A stretch of DNA of 64,000 nucleotides from AC-32 sp963717725. GTDB taxonomy: Bacteria > Actinomycetota > Thermoleophilia > Gaiellales > Gaiellaceae. The stretch lies in contig CAVQWS010000025.1 of the NCBI GenBank assembly GCA_963717725.1, positions 62,001-126,000 of the forward strand. The letters run 5' to 3'. A program made the translations under genes and the position numbers. Position 1 is the first letter of the stretch. Every line of letters starts with the position of its first letter. The notes under the pieces are model-generated. The model saw nothing but the letters and a program-made list of their open reading frames with translations. It was not told the origin of the DNA and did not search any database. Below are positions 50,711-59,589 of the stretch, one piece after another.

Positions 50711-52228
50711 TCAACGACGTAACAGTTGGCGCAACGCGCCTTCGCGGCGGCCGTCGGCCTCCGGAGCAGCGCCGAGGCCGTACTCGTCCCAGCGTTCGTC
50801 GACCTTCCGGCGCACCTCGTCGCTCATCTCGATCTCCGGCGGCCACGGACGCGTGCCTTCCTCCGGGCCCTTGTGCGTCGCGTCGATCCCGAGCTTGCCG
50901 CCGTAGAACTGGAGCGTCGGCGCGTGGTCGAGATGGTCGAGCGGGCCCTCGCTGATCAGCACGTCGCGCTTCGGGTCGACGTTGGCGCCGACGCGGAAGA
51001 AGACCTCCTCGTAGTCGTGCACGTCCACCCACTCGTCCACGACCACGACCGCCTTCGTCAGGCTGAGCAGGCCGAGCCCCCAGATCGCGTGCATCACCTT
51101 CTGCGCGTGGCCGGGGTAGCTCTTGCGGATCGAGACGAGGCAGCAGTTGTGGAACGCGCCCGCGACCGGCAGGTCGTAGTCGACGATCTCCGGGACGCTC
51201 ATCCGGATCGCCGGCAGGAAGATCCGCTCGGTCGCCTTGCCGAGCCACGCGTCCTCCTGCGGCGGCTTGCCGACCACGATCGACGGGTAGATCGCATCGC
51301 GCCGCATCGTCATCGCGGTCACGTGGAAGACGGGAAAGGGCTCCGGCGGCGTGTAGTAGCCGGTGTGGTCGCCGAACGGGCCTTCCTCGGTCAGCTCGTC
51401 CTTGGCGATGTAGCCCTCGAGCACGATCTCCGCGTTGGCCGGCACCTCGAGGTCGACGGTCTTCGCGGGCACCAGCTCGACCGGCTCGCCCCGAAGGAAC
51501 CCGGCGAGCATGAACTCGTCGACGTGCTTCGGGAGCGGGGCGCTCGCGCTGTAGGCGGTGACGGGATCGAGCCCGAGCGCGACGGCGACCTCGAGCTTGC
51601 CGTCGGCGAGCAGGTAGTCCGCCCGGCCGTCCTTGTGGATCTGCCAGTGCATCGCCGTCGTCCGCTGGTCGAGCACCTGCAGACGGTACATGCCGACGTT
51701 ACGGCCGCCGCTGCGCGGGTCGGTCGTGATCACCGCCGGAAGCGTGATGAACGGCGCGGCGTCGCCCGGCCAGCACGTCTGGACGGGCAGGCGGCCGAGG
51801 TCGACCTCTTCGCCGGTCAGGACGACCTCCTGCACCGGCCCGCTGCGGACGCTCTTCGGCTGCGAGTCGGCGATCGACTTCAGCTTCTTCAGGCCGCGCA
51901 CCTTCTCGGCGAGTCCCTGCGGCGGCTGCATCTCGAGCACGTCGCCGAGCCGTCGGCCGACGTCGTCGAGCGAGTCGGCGCCGAAGGCGAGGCACATCCG
52001 CCGCTCGGTGCCGAACTGGTTGATCAGCAGCGGGTGCTGGCTGTCCTTCGGGTGCTCGAACAGGAGCGCGGGCCCGCCGGCCTTGATGACCCTGTCCGTG
52101 ATCTCGGTGACCTCGAGATGCGGGTCGACCTCAGCGGTGACGCGTACGAGCTCACCGTCGCGCTCGAGGAGCGCGATCCATTCGCGGAGGTCGCCGGGAG
52201 GAACCAAAGCGTCGGTCAGTCTAGGCAT
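50711..52228 (-). CDS. ubiD: UbiD family decarboxylase (MqnL-type role likely)
   Basis: 505-residue prenyl-FMN-dependent decarboxylase. It shows LREWIALLERDGELVRVTAE, GPALLFEHPKDSQHPLLINQ, ITTDPRSGGRNVGMYRLQVL, MLAGFLRGEPVELVPAKTVD, GPFGDHTGYYTPPEPFPVF (with the conserved Arg/Glu system around it) and late VVVVDEWVDVHD. Together with UbiX it likely decarboxylates the 1,4-dihydroxy-6-naphthoate product after prenylation. ATG 52228 overlaps the upstream ATPase gene's stop by 13 bases; a TTG further on is a less likely alternative. Confidence 0.93.
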   Translation of the reverse strand: MPRLTDALVPPGDLREWIALLERDGELVRVTAEVDPHLEVTEITDRVIKAGGPALLFEHPKDSQHPLLINQFGTERRMCLAFGADSLDDVGRRLGDVLEMQPPQGLAEKVRGLKKLKSIADSQPKSVRSGPVQEVVLTGEEVDLGRLPVQTCWPGDAAPFITLPAVITTDPRSGGRNVGMYRLQVLDQRTTAMHWQIHKDGRADYLLADGKLEVAVALGLDPVTAYSASAPLPKHVDEFMLAGFLRGEPVELVPAKTVDLEVPANAEIVLEGYIAKDELTEEGPFGDHTGYYTPPEPFPVFHVTAMTMRRDAIYPSIVVGKPPQEDAWLGKATERIFLPAIRMSVPEIVDYDLPVAGAFHNCCLVSIRKSYPGHAQKVMHAIWGLGLLSLTKAVVVVDEWVDVHDYEEVFFRVGANVDPKRDVLISEGPLDHLDHAPTLQFYGGKLGIDATHKGPEEGTRPWPPEIEMSDEVRRKVDERWDEYGLGAAPEADGRREGALRQLLRR

Positions 52229-54642
52229 CCAGCGGCAAGCGACAGGACTTCCTTCTCGGACAGTGTGGCCCCGTTGTTCCACGCTTCCTCGAACACGGTG
52301 TCACCGAGCGTCGCTCTGAGCTCCGCGATCGTGCGTTCGTAATCGTGCGGATCCCATCGCGGCAGCCCCACTTCTCGCAGCAGGCCCTCCGACGCGCTGA
52401 GTAGCCGTACAGAGTCCGCACGAGCCGTGCTCGCCGCGGCGATCTCCTGCAGTAGCTCAGGGAAGGTCGCGCGGTGTCCCAGCTCCGCCGATAGCCGGAG
52501 CGCTTGGAGGAGTAGTCGACGGGCCGACGAGCGATCGCCGCACCGCCGGGCGGACTCGCCGGCAAGCAGGGCCGTATCTCGCGCGTTCGTCGGCACTGGC
52601 GGGTCCTCGACCAAGGAGAGCGCTTCCTCGCTGAGCTCCCGCGCCGTGCCGAACTGACCGGCACGAAACTCGACCATCGCGAGTCCCACCAGGGCGTGAT
52701 TGATGCCGGAGCGGGTTCCGAGCTCACGCCGTATTGCAACGGCCTGCGCTGCAAGCTGTCGTGCCTCGTCGAACTCGCCGACCTCCGCAAGCATGTCGGC
52801 GATATCTGTGAGCGTCGCCGGAAAGTGTCGGGTCGGGCTGACTTCGCGGAGCCGGGGTAGCAGCTCGCGCTTGATGCGCAAGCCTTCAGCCTGATGCCCG
52901 AAGAACCGGAACAGCTCACTCGCGTCGAGCAGCCCCACGTCTCGCTCCTCGGGTGGGGCGTTCGGCGCCTCGCCGACCGCCCAGCGAGCCCACCGCAATC
53001 CCTCGGCGGCATGGCCCTTCGCGATCCAGAAGTACCACAGTCCGTCGAGCATCCGGAACGCATCGCCAATGTCTCCGCGACCCGCTGAAGCCTCGAGCCC
53101 GGCGCGCAGATTGTCGATTTCGTCGGTGAGCAGATGCGTCGCCTCCGGGTCTCCATGTCTCGCGCGTAGCTCGAGATCTGCCACCAACTCCGCGTACCAG
53201 GCGGCATGTCGCTGCACGAGGACGTCGAATTCGGCACGCGCCCGCAGGCGCTCCGCCGCGAACTCCCGAATCGTCTCGAGCATCCAGAAGCGCTCGTCGC
53301 TCCAGCGGACGAGGCTCTTGTCAACGAGCGACTGGAGCGTGTCAAGGCCCGTGTTGCAGACAGCCTCGGCCGCCGTGAGAGTGCACCCTCCGACGAAGAC
53401 CGCGAGCCGCGCGAAGACCCGCTGCTCGTCGTCGTCCAGGAGGTCGTACGACCAGGCGATCGTCGAACGCAGCGTCTGCTGGCGGCGGTCGGCGTCTCTG
53501 CCACCGCGCAGCAGGTCGAGGCGCTCCCCCAGGCGCTCGACGAGCTGCCTCGGCGAGAGCACACTCGCTCGCGCGGCGGCCAGCTCGATTGCCAGCGGCA
53601 GGTTGTCGAGCCGGCGGCAGAGCTCCTCGACATCGGCGCCGGCCGCAACGCCCGAGCGCCTGCAGAAGAGCTCGACCGCGTCAGGCTCCCCGAGCGGCGG
53701 CACGGAGTACTCGATCTCGCCGCGGACGCGCAGTAGTTCACGGCTTGTCACTAGCAGGCGCAGGTTCGGACACAACTCGACCAGCCGCGCGAGCTCGGGT
53801 GCTGCGTTCACCACCTGCTCGAGGTTGTCGAGCAGCAGGAGCAGCTCGCGCTCGCCGATGTACCGCGCAAGCTCCTCCTTCGCCCCGAGGCTCTGCGCGA
53901 TCGCCTCGGGCACGAGGGCGGGATCGCGCAACGTCGCGAGACCGACCCAGAAGACGCCGTTGCGATGCTCGGGGACGAGCTCTGCGGCGGCCTCGAGTGC
54001 CAGCCGGGTCTTGCCGGAGCCGCCCGCTCCGGTCAGCGTGACCAGTCGCGCGCTTCGCACGAGCGACGCGACCTCTGCCAGCTCGCGTTCCCGCCCCACG
54101 AACACGCTCGCCGGCCTTGGCAGGTTCGTGTTGGAGATCGTCTTCAGCGGCGGAAACGGCCGCGACCCGAGCTGCGCGATCGCGACGGGATCGGCGAAGT
54201 CCTTCAGGCGGTGGTCGCCGAGCTCGAGCACCTCGACTTCGGCGAGCTCGCGCGTCGCCGTCGTGAGGAGCACCTGCCCGCCGTGACCCGAAGCGGCGAC
54301 GCGCGCGCCAAGATGGACATCCAGCCCGACGTACCCCTCCTCCGTCACCTGCGGCGAGCCCGTGTGGAGACCCATCCGCACGAGCACAGGACCGCCTTCG
54401 AGGGCGTCGCGTCCGGCCGCGGCCGCGGCGACGGCGTCCGCCGCGTCGGCGAACGCGTAGAAGAAGGCATCGCCTTGAGTGTCGACCTCGACGCCGCCAC
54501 GGGCTGCAAAGGCCTCGCGCAAGGCGCGCCGGTGCGTGGCCAGGGCCTCCGCGTAGTCGTCTCCGAGGTCGTGAAGCAGCCTCGTGGAGCCCTCGATGTC
54601 CGTGAAGAGGAAGGTGACCGTGCCATGTGGCAGCTCCCGCAC
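52216..54642 (-). CDS. Adenylate/guanylate cyclase-STAND ATPase-TPR signalling protein
   Basis: 808 residues. Residues 1-160 are a class III cyclase domain: VTFLFTDIEGSTRLLHDLGD and DTQGDAFFYAFADA give the two metal Asp residues (about 15 and 58). Residues 175-440 are a STAND/NB-ARC-type ATPase: P-loop TLTGAGGSGKTRLALEAA, Walker B LLLLLDNLEQV and RLLVTSRELLRVRG. From about 440 onward are winged-helix and TPR-like repeats (RIKRELLPRLREVSPT, ARQLAAQAVAIRRELGTRSG). No C-terminal LuxR domain is present, unlike many relatives. GTG start at 54642. It probably senses a ligand and makes cyclic nucleotide or regulates protein partners. Confidence 0.88.
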   Translation of the reverse strand: MRELPHGTVTFLFTDIEGSTRLLHDLGDDYAEALATHRRALREAFAARGGVEVDTQGDAFFYAFADAADAVAAAAAGRDALEGGPVLVRMGLHTGSPQVTEEGYVGLDVHLGARVAASGHGGQVLLTTATRELAEVEVLELGDHRLKDFADPVAIAQLGSRPFPPLKTISNTNLPRPASVFVGRERELAEVASLVRSARLVTLTGAGGSGKTRLALEAAAELVPEHRNGVFWVGLATLRDPALVPEAIAQSLGAKEELARYIGERELLLLLDNLEQVVNAAPELARLVELCPNLRLLVTSRELLRVRGEIEYSVPPLGEPDAVELFCRRSGVAAGADVEELCRRLDNLPLAIELAAARASVLSPRQLVERLGERLDLLRGGRDADRRQQTLRSTIAWSYDLLDDDEQRVFARLAVFVGGCTLTAAEAVCNTGLDTLQSLVDKSLVRWSDERFWMLETIREFAAERLRARAEFDVLVQRHAAWYAELVADLELRARHGDPEATHLLTDEIDNLRAGLEASAGRGDIGDAFRMLDGLWYFWIAKGHAAEGLRWARWAVGEAPNAPPEERDVGLLDASELFRFFGHQAEGLRIKRELLPRLREVSPTRHFPATLTDIADMLAEVGEFDEARQLAAQAVAIRRELGTRSGINHALVGLAMVEFRAGQFGTARELSEEALSLVEDPPVPTNARDTALLAGESARRCGDRSSARRLLLQALRLSAELGHRATFPELLQEIAAASTARADSVRLLSASEGLLREVGLPRWDPHDYERTIAELRATLGDTVFEEAWNNGATLSEKEVLSLAAGCLD

Positions 54643-54674
54643 GGGGAGATGATCCGACAGAAAGAGGGCTGGGG

Positions 54675-54812
54675 CTAGTGCCGGCGGTGCCGCAGCCAGT
54701 GCGTCAGCTCGCCGAGCACGATCACGCCGAGGAAGATCAGTCCGACGACCAGCATCGCGCGGATCACGTCGAGGCCTTCCTGCGCGGCGGTCTTCGCGGC
54801 GAGCGGCAGCAT
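54675..54812 (-). CDS. Small single-pass membrane protein
   Basis: 45 residues encoded on the minus strand; ATG 54812 shares a base with the stop of the preceding gene (TGATG). After a short polar start (LAAKTAAQEGLDVIRA) comes one hydrophobic helix MLVVGLIFLGVIVLGEL, ended by a His/Arg-rich tail. The tight coupling argues that it is translated. The family is unknown. Confidence 0.6.
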   Translation of the reverse strand: MLPLAAKTAAQEGLDVIRAMLVVGLIFLGVIVLGELTHWLRHRRH

Positions 54813-55291
54813 CAATCCGACTCTACTCGACCTCGGTGGCTCGACAGGGCGCGTTCGGCCTCCGGGCCCGGAGCCCAGGCCAGGCGGGCCTCCTCGCCGC
54901 GGCCGAGCGTGGCGGCGGTGGCCGCCCAGGCCTCGCCGTCGCCGAGCTGGCCGTCGGCGCGGAGCTGCGCGCAGAGCGAGATCAGCGCGGCGAGATCGGT
55001 GACCGCCTCGACCGGGCCTGCCTCGGCGATGCGGACTAGCCCGTGCGCGTAGAGGTAGTCGCCGAGCAGCAGCGCCGTGTCCTCGTCAACCGGCGCGAAC
55101 AGGCGCGGCCGGCCGTAGTGGAGCAGGTAGCCCTCGTAGATCGTCTCGAGCCCGAGCGCGTAGCGCGCCTCGCCGAGCGGCGAGAAGACGGCCTCGCGCT
55201 CCGGATTGGGCTTCAGCGCCTCGCCCCAGAGACGGCTCTCGTGGGCGGCCTCCTGCGCGATCGTGTCCCAGACGTCGACGGCTACAGCCAC
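54812..55291 (-). CDS. Conserved-looking hypothetical protein downstream of hemB
   Basis: 159 residues from GTG 55291. Mostly helical; VWDTIAQEAAHESRLWGEAL, FSPLGEARYALGLETIYEGY and LLLGDYLYAHGLVRIAEAG. The last phrase resembles the GDYL helix of polyprenyl diphosphate synthases, but no Asp-rich motif is present, so it is not an active synthase. It could be a non-catalytic partner or an unrelated helical protein. The start overlaps the hemB stop by 10 bases. The longer upstream frame is antisense-type shadow. Confidence 0.68.
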   Translation of the reverse strand: MAVAVDVWDTIAQEAAHESRLWGEALKPNPEREAVFSPLGEARYALGLETIYEGYLLHYGRPRLFAPVDEDTALLLGDYLYAHGLVRIAEAGPVEAVTDLAALISLCAQLRADGQLGDGEAWAATAATLGRGEEARLAWAPGPEAERALSSHRGRVESD

Positions 55292-56244
55292 CCGGCGAGC
55301 TCCTTCGTCCAGTAGGAGACGACTAGGTCGGCGCCGGCGCGCTTGATCGCCGTGAGCGACTCGAGCGCCGCCTGCCGCTCGTCGAGCCAGCCGCGCGCGC
55401 CCGCCGCCTTCAGCATTGCGTACTCGCCGGAGACGTTGTAGGCGCCGACGGGCAGGTCGAAGCGCTCGCGCACCGCCCGCAGCACGTCCAGATTCGGCAG
55501 CGCCGGCTTGACGAGCAGCGCGTCGGCGCCCTCGGCCACGTCGAGCTCGCACTCACGCAGCGCCTCGCGCACGTTGGCGGGATCGAGCTGGTAGCCGCGC
55601 CGGTCGCCGAAGGCAGGCGTCGAGTCGGTCGCCTCGCGGAACGGTCCATAGAAGGCCGAGGCGTACTTTGCCGCGTAGGAGACGATCGGGAGCTCGCCGT
55701 GGCCGTCCTCGTCGAGCGCCGCACGGATCGCGGCGACGCGGCCGTCCATCATGTCGCTCGGGCAGACCGCGTCGGCGCCGGCGGCAGCGTGCGAGACGGC
55801 CGTTCGCGCGAGCAGCTCGAGCGAGGCGTCGTTGTCGACCTCGTCGCCCTCGAGCACGCCGCAGTGGCCGTGCGAGGTGTACTCGCAGAGGCAGACGTCG
55901 GTCAGCAGCACGAGGCCCGGGCTCGCCTCACGGAGCGCCCGCAGCGCGCACTGGATGACGCCATCGTCGTCCCAGGCGCCGGAGCCCTCCGCATCCTTCT
56001 CGTCCGGAATCCCGAACAGCAGCACCGCGCGCACGCCCAGCCGCGCCGCCGCCTCGGCCTCGGCGGCGAGGTCGTCGAGCGTGAAGCGGCCGAGCGCCGG
56101 CAGCTCCGGGTTCGGCTCGGTGGCCGGGCCGACGAAGAGCGGCAGGACGAAATCGTCGAGGTCGAGCCGCGTCTCGCGCACGAGCGCCCGCAGGCGGTCG
56201 CTACGGCGGAGCCTGCGCAGGCGCGTGACCGGGAACGAGCTCAC
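55282..56244 (-). CDS. hemB: Delta-aminolevulinic acid dehydratase (porphobilinogen synthase)
   Basis: 320-residue haem pathway enzyme joining two 5-aminolevulinates. It has RRLRRSDRLRALVRETRLDL at the start, the zinc-cysteine motif LTDVCLCEYTSHGHCGVL, the first Schiff-base lysine region ISYAAKYASAFYGPFREA (as VSYAAKYASA), the second in LLVKPALPNLDVLR, and YNVSGEYAMLKAA. All are diagnostic. GTG at 56244 overlaps the ABC permease stop by 4 bases. Its product supplies haem for the nearby bc complex. Confidence 0.96.
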   Translation of the reverse strand: MSSFPVTRLRRLRRSDRLRALVRETRLDLDDFVLPLFVGPATEPNPELPALGRFTLDDLAAEAEAAARLGVRAVLLFGIPDEKDAEGSGAWDDDGVIQCALRALREASPGLVLLTDVCLCEYTSHGHCGVLEGDEVDNDASLELLARTAVSHAAAGADAVCPSDMMDGRVAAIRAALDEDGHGELPIVSYAAKYASAFYGPFREATDSTPAFGDRRGYQLDPANVREALRECELDVAEGADALLVKPALPNLDVLRAVRERFDLPVGAYNVSGEYAMLKAAGARGWLDERQAALESLTAIKRAGADLVVSYWTKELAGWL

Positions 56245-57569
56245 ACCAACAATCTACGCGCTCCCACCCGGGCGAGCCCGCCGAAGACCGCGCCGAGCGC
56301 GACGAGCCACAGGCCCTCGCGCAGCACCTCTCCCCAGGGGCTGAGGTCGTAGAGCGCCGAGCGGAAGAAGCGCACCGCGTGCGAGAACGGCAGCGCGTCG
56401 CTGAGCCAGCCGGCCGGCGGAACGACCTCGGCCGGGATCAGCCCGAGGAAGACGATCGGCATCACCACCAGCACCGCGACGAGCGAGGCCGAGCGGGCCT
56501 CCCGCGCCAGCGCTCCGAGCAGCGCGCCAAGCGCGCCGACGGAGCCGCCTGCGAGCACGAGCCCGACCACGAGCAGCGGCAACCGCCGCCACGGCTCCCC
56601 GCCGGTGACGCCGCCGATCTCGATGATCAGTCCGAAGCCGAGCGCGATCGCGAGCCCGAGCCCCAGCGCGACTGCTGCGGCGAGCGCGACCTTCGACCAG
56701 ACGAGCTGGCCAAGCCCGACGAGTCCGCGAGCGAGCCGGCCGACGACGTTCTCGTCGCGCTCGGCGGCGAGGGAGCCGGCCGCGAGCAGCAGCGCCAGGA
56801 AGGTGATCGTCAGCGCGAGCGCATAGGCCTGCACCTCGGCCGAGAGGGCCCACGTGCGCCCACGTGCGGGCGCGCGCACGAGCTCGATCGGATGCGCGGT
56901 CGAGCTGAGCGCGTCGTTCGTGTTCGCGAGCGCCAGCCGCGCGTCGTGGAGAAAGTCGAGCAGTTGCGCGGTCCTCGGCGTCTGCGGCATCTCGCGCAGC
57001 AGCCGCTGTGCCTTCTCGATCCCGAGCACTGTGATCGGCGCGCCGAGGAAGCTGCCGTCGCCGCCGCGCAGGATCAGCGTCACGTAGCGGAGGTTGCTCG
57101 CGATGTACGCGCTTTGGAGCTGGCGGTTGAGCGAGTAGACGAGCGCCTGCACCTGCTGCTCGACTCGCGAGGAGATCGTGCCGGTCGAGAGCTGGAGCTG
57201 GAGCTGCGGGCTCCGGACCATCCCACGCAGCGTCGAGACGAAGCCCGGCGGCACGGTCACGACGGCGACGACGCGCCCGTCGTCGAGCTGGCGCTTTGCC
57301 TCCTCCGGGGAGAGACGCACGAGCTTCACCTTCTTGCTCGCCTCGTCGATGGTGTGGCCGACATCGAAGCGCTTGCCGCCGAGCACGACGGTTGCGGGCA
57401 GATTGTCCTCGTCCACGAACGCGACGCGCGGCTTCGAGCTGCCGTAGCTCGCAACCAGGCCGATCAGCAGCGCGATCGCGAGCGGGTAGGCGAGCAGGAT
57501 CCCGAGCAGCAGCGGCGAGCGCCGCAGCACGAGCACGTCCTTGCGCAGCAGCAGGGCGATCCGGTTCAC
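56241..57569 (-). CDS. ABC-2 type exporter permease
   Basis: 442 residues in ABC-2/YhgE-like layout. One N-terminal helix (LLLGILLAYPLAIALLIGLV) is followed by a large external domain of about 200 residues (KPRVAFVDEDNLPATVV, LDDGRVVAVVTVPPGFVSTL), then five to six helices including LTITFLALLLAAGSLAAERD and LGALGALLGALAREARSASL. The C-terminal pattern with FFRSALYDLSPWG matches drug or polysaccharide exporters. GTG start overlapping the ATPase stop by 4 bases. Substrate unknown. Confidence 0.87.
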   Translation of the reverse strand: MNRIALLLRKDVLVLRRSPLLLGILLAYPLAIALLIGLVASYGSSKPRVAFVDEDNLPATVVLGGKRFDVGHTIDEASKKVKLVRLSPEEAKRQLDDGRVVAVVTVPPGFVSTLRGMVRSPQLQLQLSTGTISSRVEQQVQALVYSLNRQLQSAYIASNLRYVTLILRGGDGSFLGAPITVLGIEKAQRLLREMPQTPRTAQLLDFLHDARLALANTNDALSSTAHPIELVRAPARGRTWALSAEVQAYALALTITFLALLLAAGSLAAERDENVVGRLARGLVGLGQLVWSKVALAAAVALGLGLAIALGFGLIIEIGGVTGGEPWRRLPLLVVGLVLAGGSVGALGALLGALAREARSASLVAVLVVMPIVFLGLIPAEVVPPAGWLSDALPFSHAVRFFRSALYDLSPWGEVLREGLWLVALGAVFGGLARVGARRLLV

Positions 57570-58234
57570 GCCGACAGACTCTCGACGTGGGCCCGGTCGT
57601 ACTCGTCGCCCGTTCCGGTGAAGACGAGGCGGCCCTCACGCAGCGCGGCGACGCGGCTCGCGATGCGCTCGACCTCCTCGACGTTCTGCGTCGCGAAGAC
57701 AACCGCCCCGCCTCGCGCCCGCAGCGTGGCCACGCGCTCCCACAGCCGCCGCCGCTGGTCGGGGTCGAGGGCGGCGGTCGGCTCGTCGAGCAGGAGCACG
57801 TCCGGGTCGCCGAGCAGCGAGATGGCCAGGTTCAGCCGCTGACGGTTGCCGACTGACAGGTTCGCGCTCGGCGAAGCCGCGCCGGGCAGCTCGAACGCCG
57901 CGAGCAACACCTCGGCCGCGGCACGCGGGTCGTGCTCGCCCTCGAGCCGCGCGAACAGCTCCAGGTTCTCGCGGGCGGACAGGCGCCCGTACTGCGCAGG
58001 CCGCTGCGGGGCCCAGCCGACGCGCGCGCCCTTGCGACGCTCGACCTTGCCCATGCTCGCCTCGAGCGCCCCCGCCAGCAGCGAGAGCAGCGTCGACTTG
58101 CCCGCGCCGTTCGGGCCGACGAGCGCGAGCGCATCGCCGTCCCAGACCTCGAGCTCGACCGGCTCGAGTGCGCTGGTCTTGCCGAACCGCCGGCCGGCGG
58201 CGCGCGCCGCAAGCAATGGTGTCGACTGGGTCAA
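57566..58234 (-). CDS. ABC transporter ATP-binding protein
   Basis: 222-residue ATPase partner of the ABC-2 permease. Walker A ALVGPNGAGKSTLLSLLAG, signature region NLSVGNRQRLNLAISLLGDP, Walker B VLLLDEPTAALDPDQRRRL. The signature LSVGN replaces the usual LSGGQ. The TTG start at 58234 lies in a TTGA overlap with the stop of the AI-2E-family gene. Domain length is complete. Confidence 0.92.
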   Translation of the reverse strand: MTQSTPLLAARAAGRRFGKTSALEPVELEVWDGDALALVGPNGAGKSTLLSLLAGALEASMGKVERRKGARVGWAPQRPAQYGRLSARENLELFARLEGEHDPRAAAEVLLAAFELPGAASPSANLSVGNRQRLNLAISLLGDPDVLLLDEPTAALDPDQRRRLWERVATLRARGGAVVFATQNVEEVERIASRVAALREGRLVFTGTGDEYDRAHVESLSA

Positions 58235-59460
58235 CGGCTCGCCGCTGCCGGCGGGTCGGGCGGCGGCAGAGGCGCGACGCGCGTCTCCTCCACCTCGACC
58301 TCCACCGGGATCGTGCTGCCCTGCTCCCATGACTCGAGCGAGACCCGCTCGCCGAAGAACTCCCAAATCGCCCGCCCTGCGGCCAGCAGCGGCAGCGCCA
58401 CGAGCGCGCCCGGCAGGCCGTAGATCTCGCCGCCTGCCAGCAGGCCGAAGATCACCAGCAGCGGGTGCAGCCGCAGCGCGCTGCCCATCACATTGGGCAC
58501 GACGACATGCCCCTCGAGCTGATGGATCCCAAGGAAGAGCAGGCCGACCCAGATCGCCGAGACCGGGTGCACGACGAGCGCGTAGATGAAGGGCGGGATG
58601 GCGCCGAGCCAGGGGCCGATGTACGGGATCAGCTCCGTGACAGCGACCCACGCGCCGAAGAGCGCCGCGTAGCGGTCGGCGCCGGGAACCCAGCCGAGCG
58701 TGCCGAGCAGCCACATGCCGAGGCCGGCGCTCGTGCCGATGATCAGGGAGAGCAGCACCTGCCCGCGGACGTAGCTGGCGAGCGAGCGCTCGATCCGGTG
58801 CAGCAGCGGGTCCGAGCCCGGGTGCGGCGGGAAGCGCCGGTCGACGACGCGTGCCAGCCGCGGCATGTCGAGCAGCATGTAGATCGAGACCACGATCACC
58901 AGCACGAGCGCGAAGAGGAACTTGATCGTCCCGATCGCGGCGCCCTCGACGAAGTCGATCACGTCGCCCGTGTAGCGGGTGACGTCCCTCTTGCGGATCT
59001 GGCGGACGAGGTCGTGGCCCTGCTTCTGGATCTCGACCCCGCCGAGCCGATGCGTGTCGAGCCAGTGCTGGAAGCGGTCGACGTCGGCGTCCGCGTGCGT
59101 CCGGGCAGGGTGTCCGTGCGCGACCGTAAAGTAGTCGTTTACCCGGTTCGCGCTCGACTTCGTCTGGTCGACCACCACCGAGCCAAGCGCGAGGATCACC
59201 GCAAGGAGGATGGCGAAGAAGCTGAGGTACACCAGCGCGATGCCGAACCCACGAGGGATCCAGACCCGCGTCAGCGTCCGCACGATCGGGTTGAGCAGGA
59301 ACGCGATCAGCGCAGCAACGAGGAACAGGAAGACGACGTGACGGGCCGCGCCGGCGATCACCCACAGCAGCAGGAGCAGGATCGGGAGGCCGACGAGCTG
59401 AATCCAGCGCGGGATCTGAACCTTCGCGGCCCCGGCAGAAGGCCCGGCCATGGCAGGCAT
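58231..59460 (-). CDS. AI-2E family membrane transporter (YhhQ/TqsA/PerM-like)
   Basis: 409-residue membrane protein. There are N-terminal helices (LPILLLLLWVIAGAARHVVF, LFLVAALIAFLLNPIV) and a central soluble domain of about 100 residues. Then comes the conserved C-terminal core, GLGMWLLGTLGWVPGADRYA, TELIPYIGPWLGAIPPFIYA and QLEGHVVVPNVMGSALRLHP, the family signature. Despite the name, members of this family include Na+/H+ antiporter-like proteins, so autoinducer transport should not be assumed. ATG at 59460, or the ATG three codons later. Confidence 0.9.
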   Translation of the reverse strand: MPAMAGPSAGAAKVQIPRWIQLVGLPILLLLLWVIAGAARHVVFLFLVAALIAFLLNPIVRTLTRVWIPRGFGIALVYLSFFAILLAVILALGSVVVDQTKSSANRVNDYFTVAHGHPARTHADADVDRFQHWLDTHRLGGVEIQKQGHDLVRQIRKRDVTRYTGDVIDFVEGAAIGTIKFLFALVLVIVVSIYMLLDMPRLARVVDRRFPPHPGSDPLLHRIERSLASYVRGQVLLSLIIGTSAGLGMWLLGTLGWVPGADRYAALFGAWVAVTELIPYIGPWLGAIPPFIYALVVHPVSAIWVGLLFLGIHQLEGHVVVPNVMGSALRLHPLLVIFGLLAGGEIYGLPGALVALPLLAAGRAIWEFFGERVSLESWEQGSTIPVEVEVEETRVAPLPPPDPPAAASR

Positions 59461-59589
59461 CGTAACGCCCGCGTCGTACCACTACGTCCGCCTGACTGGA
59501 ACTGGGATTTCGGGGTCGACGGCGCCCTCGCGCTCGACCCGCAGCCGGTCCCTTTGCAGGAGGAGCCGGCCTCGGTTACCGTGCGGCGG

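Noticed and set aside
54812..55552. Active polyprenyl diphosphate synthase downstream of hemB
   Set aside because: One helix resembles the family but both Asp-rich motifs are missing; the upstream half of the open frame is antisense shadow of hemB.
58231..59460. Autoinducer-2 quorum-sensing exporter
   Set aside because: The family name is historical; no luxS or AI-2 genes are present and several members have other transport roles.
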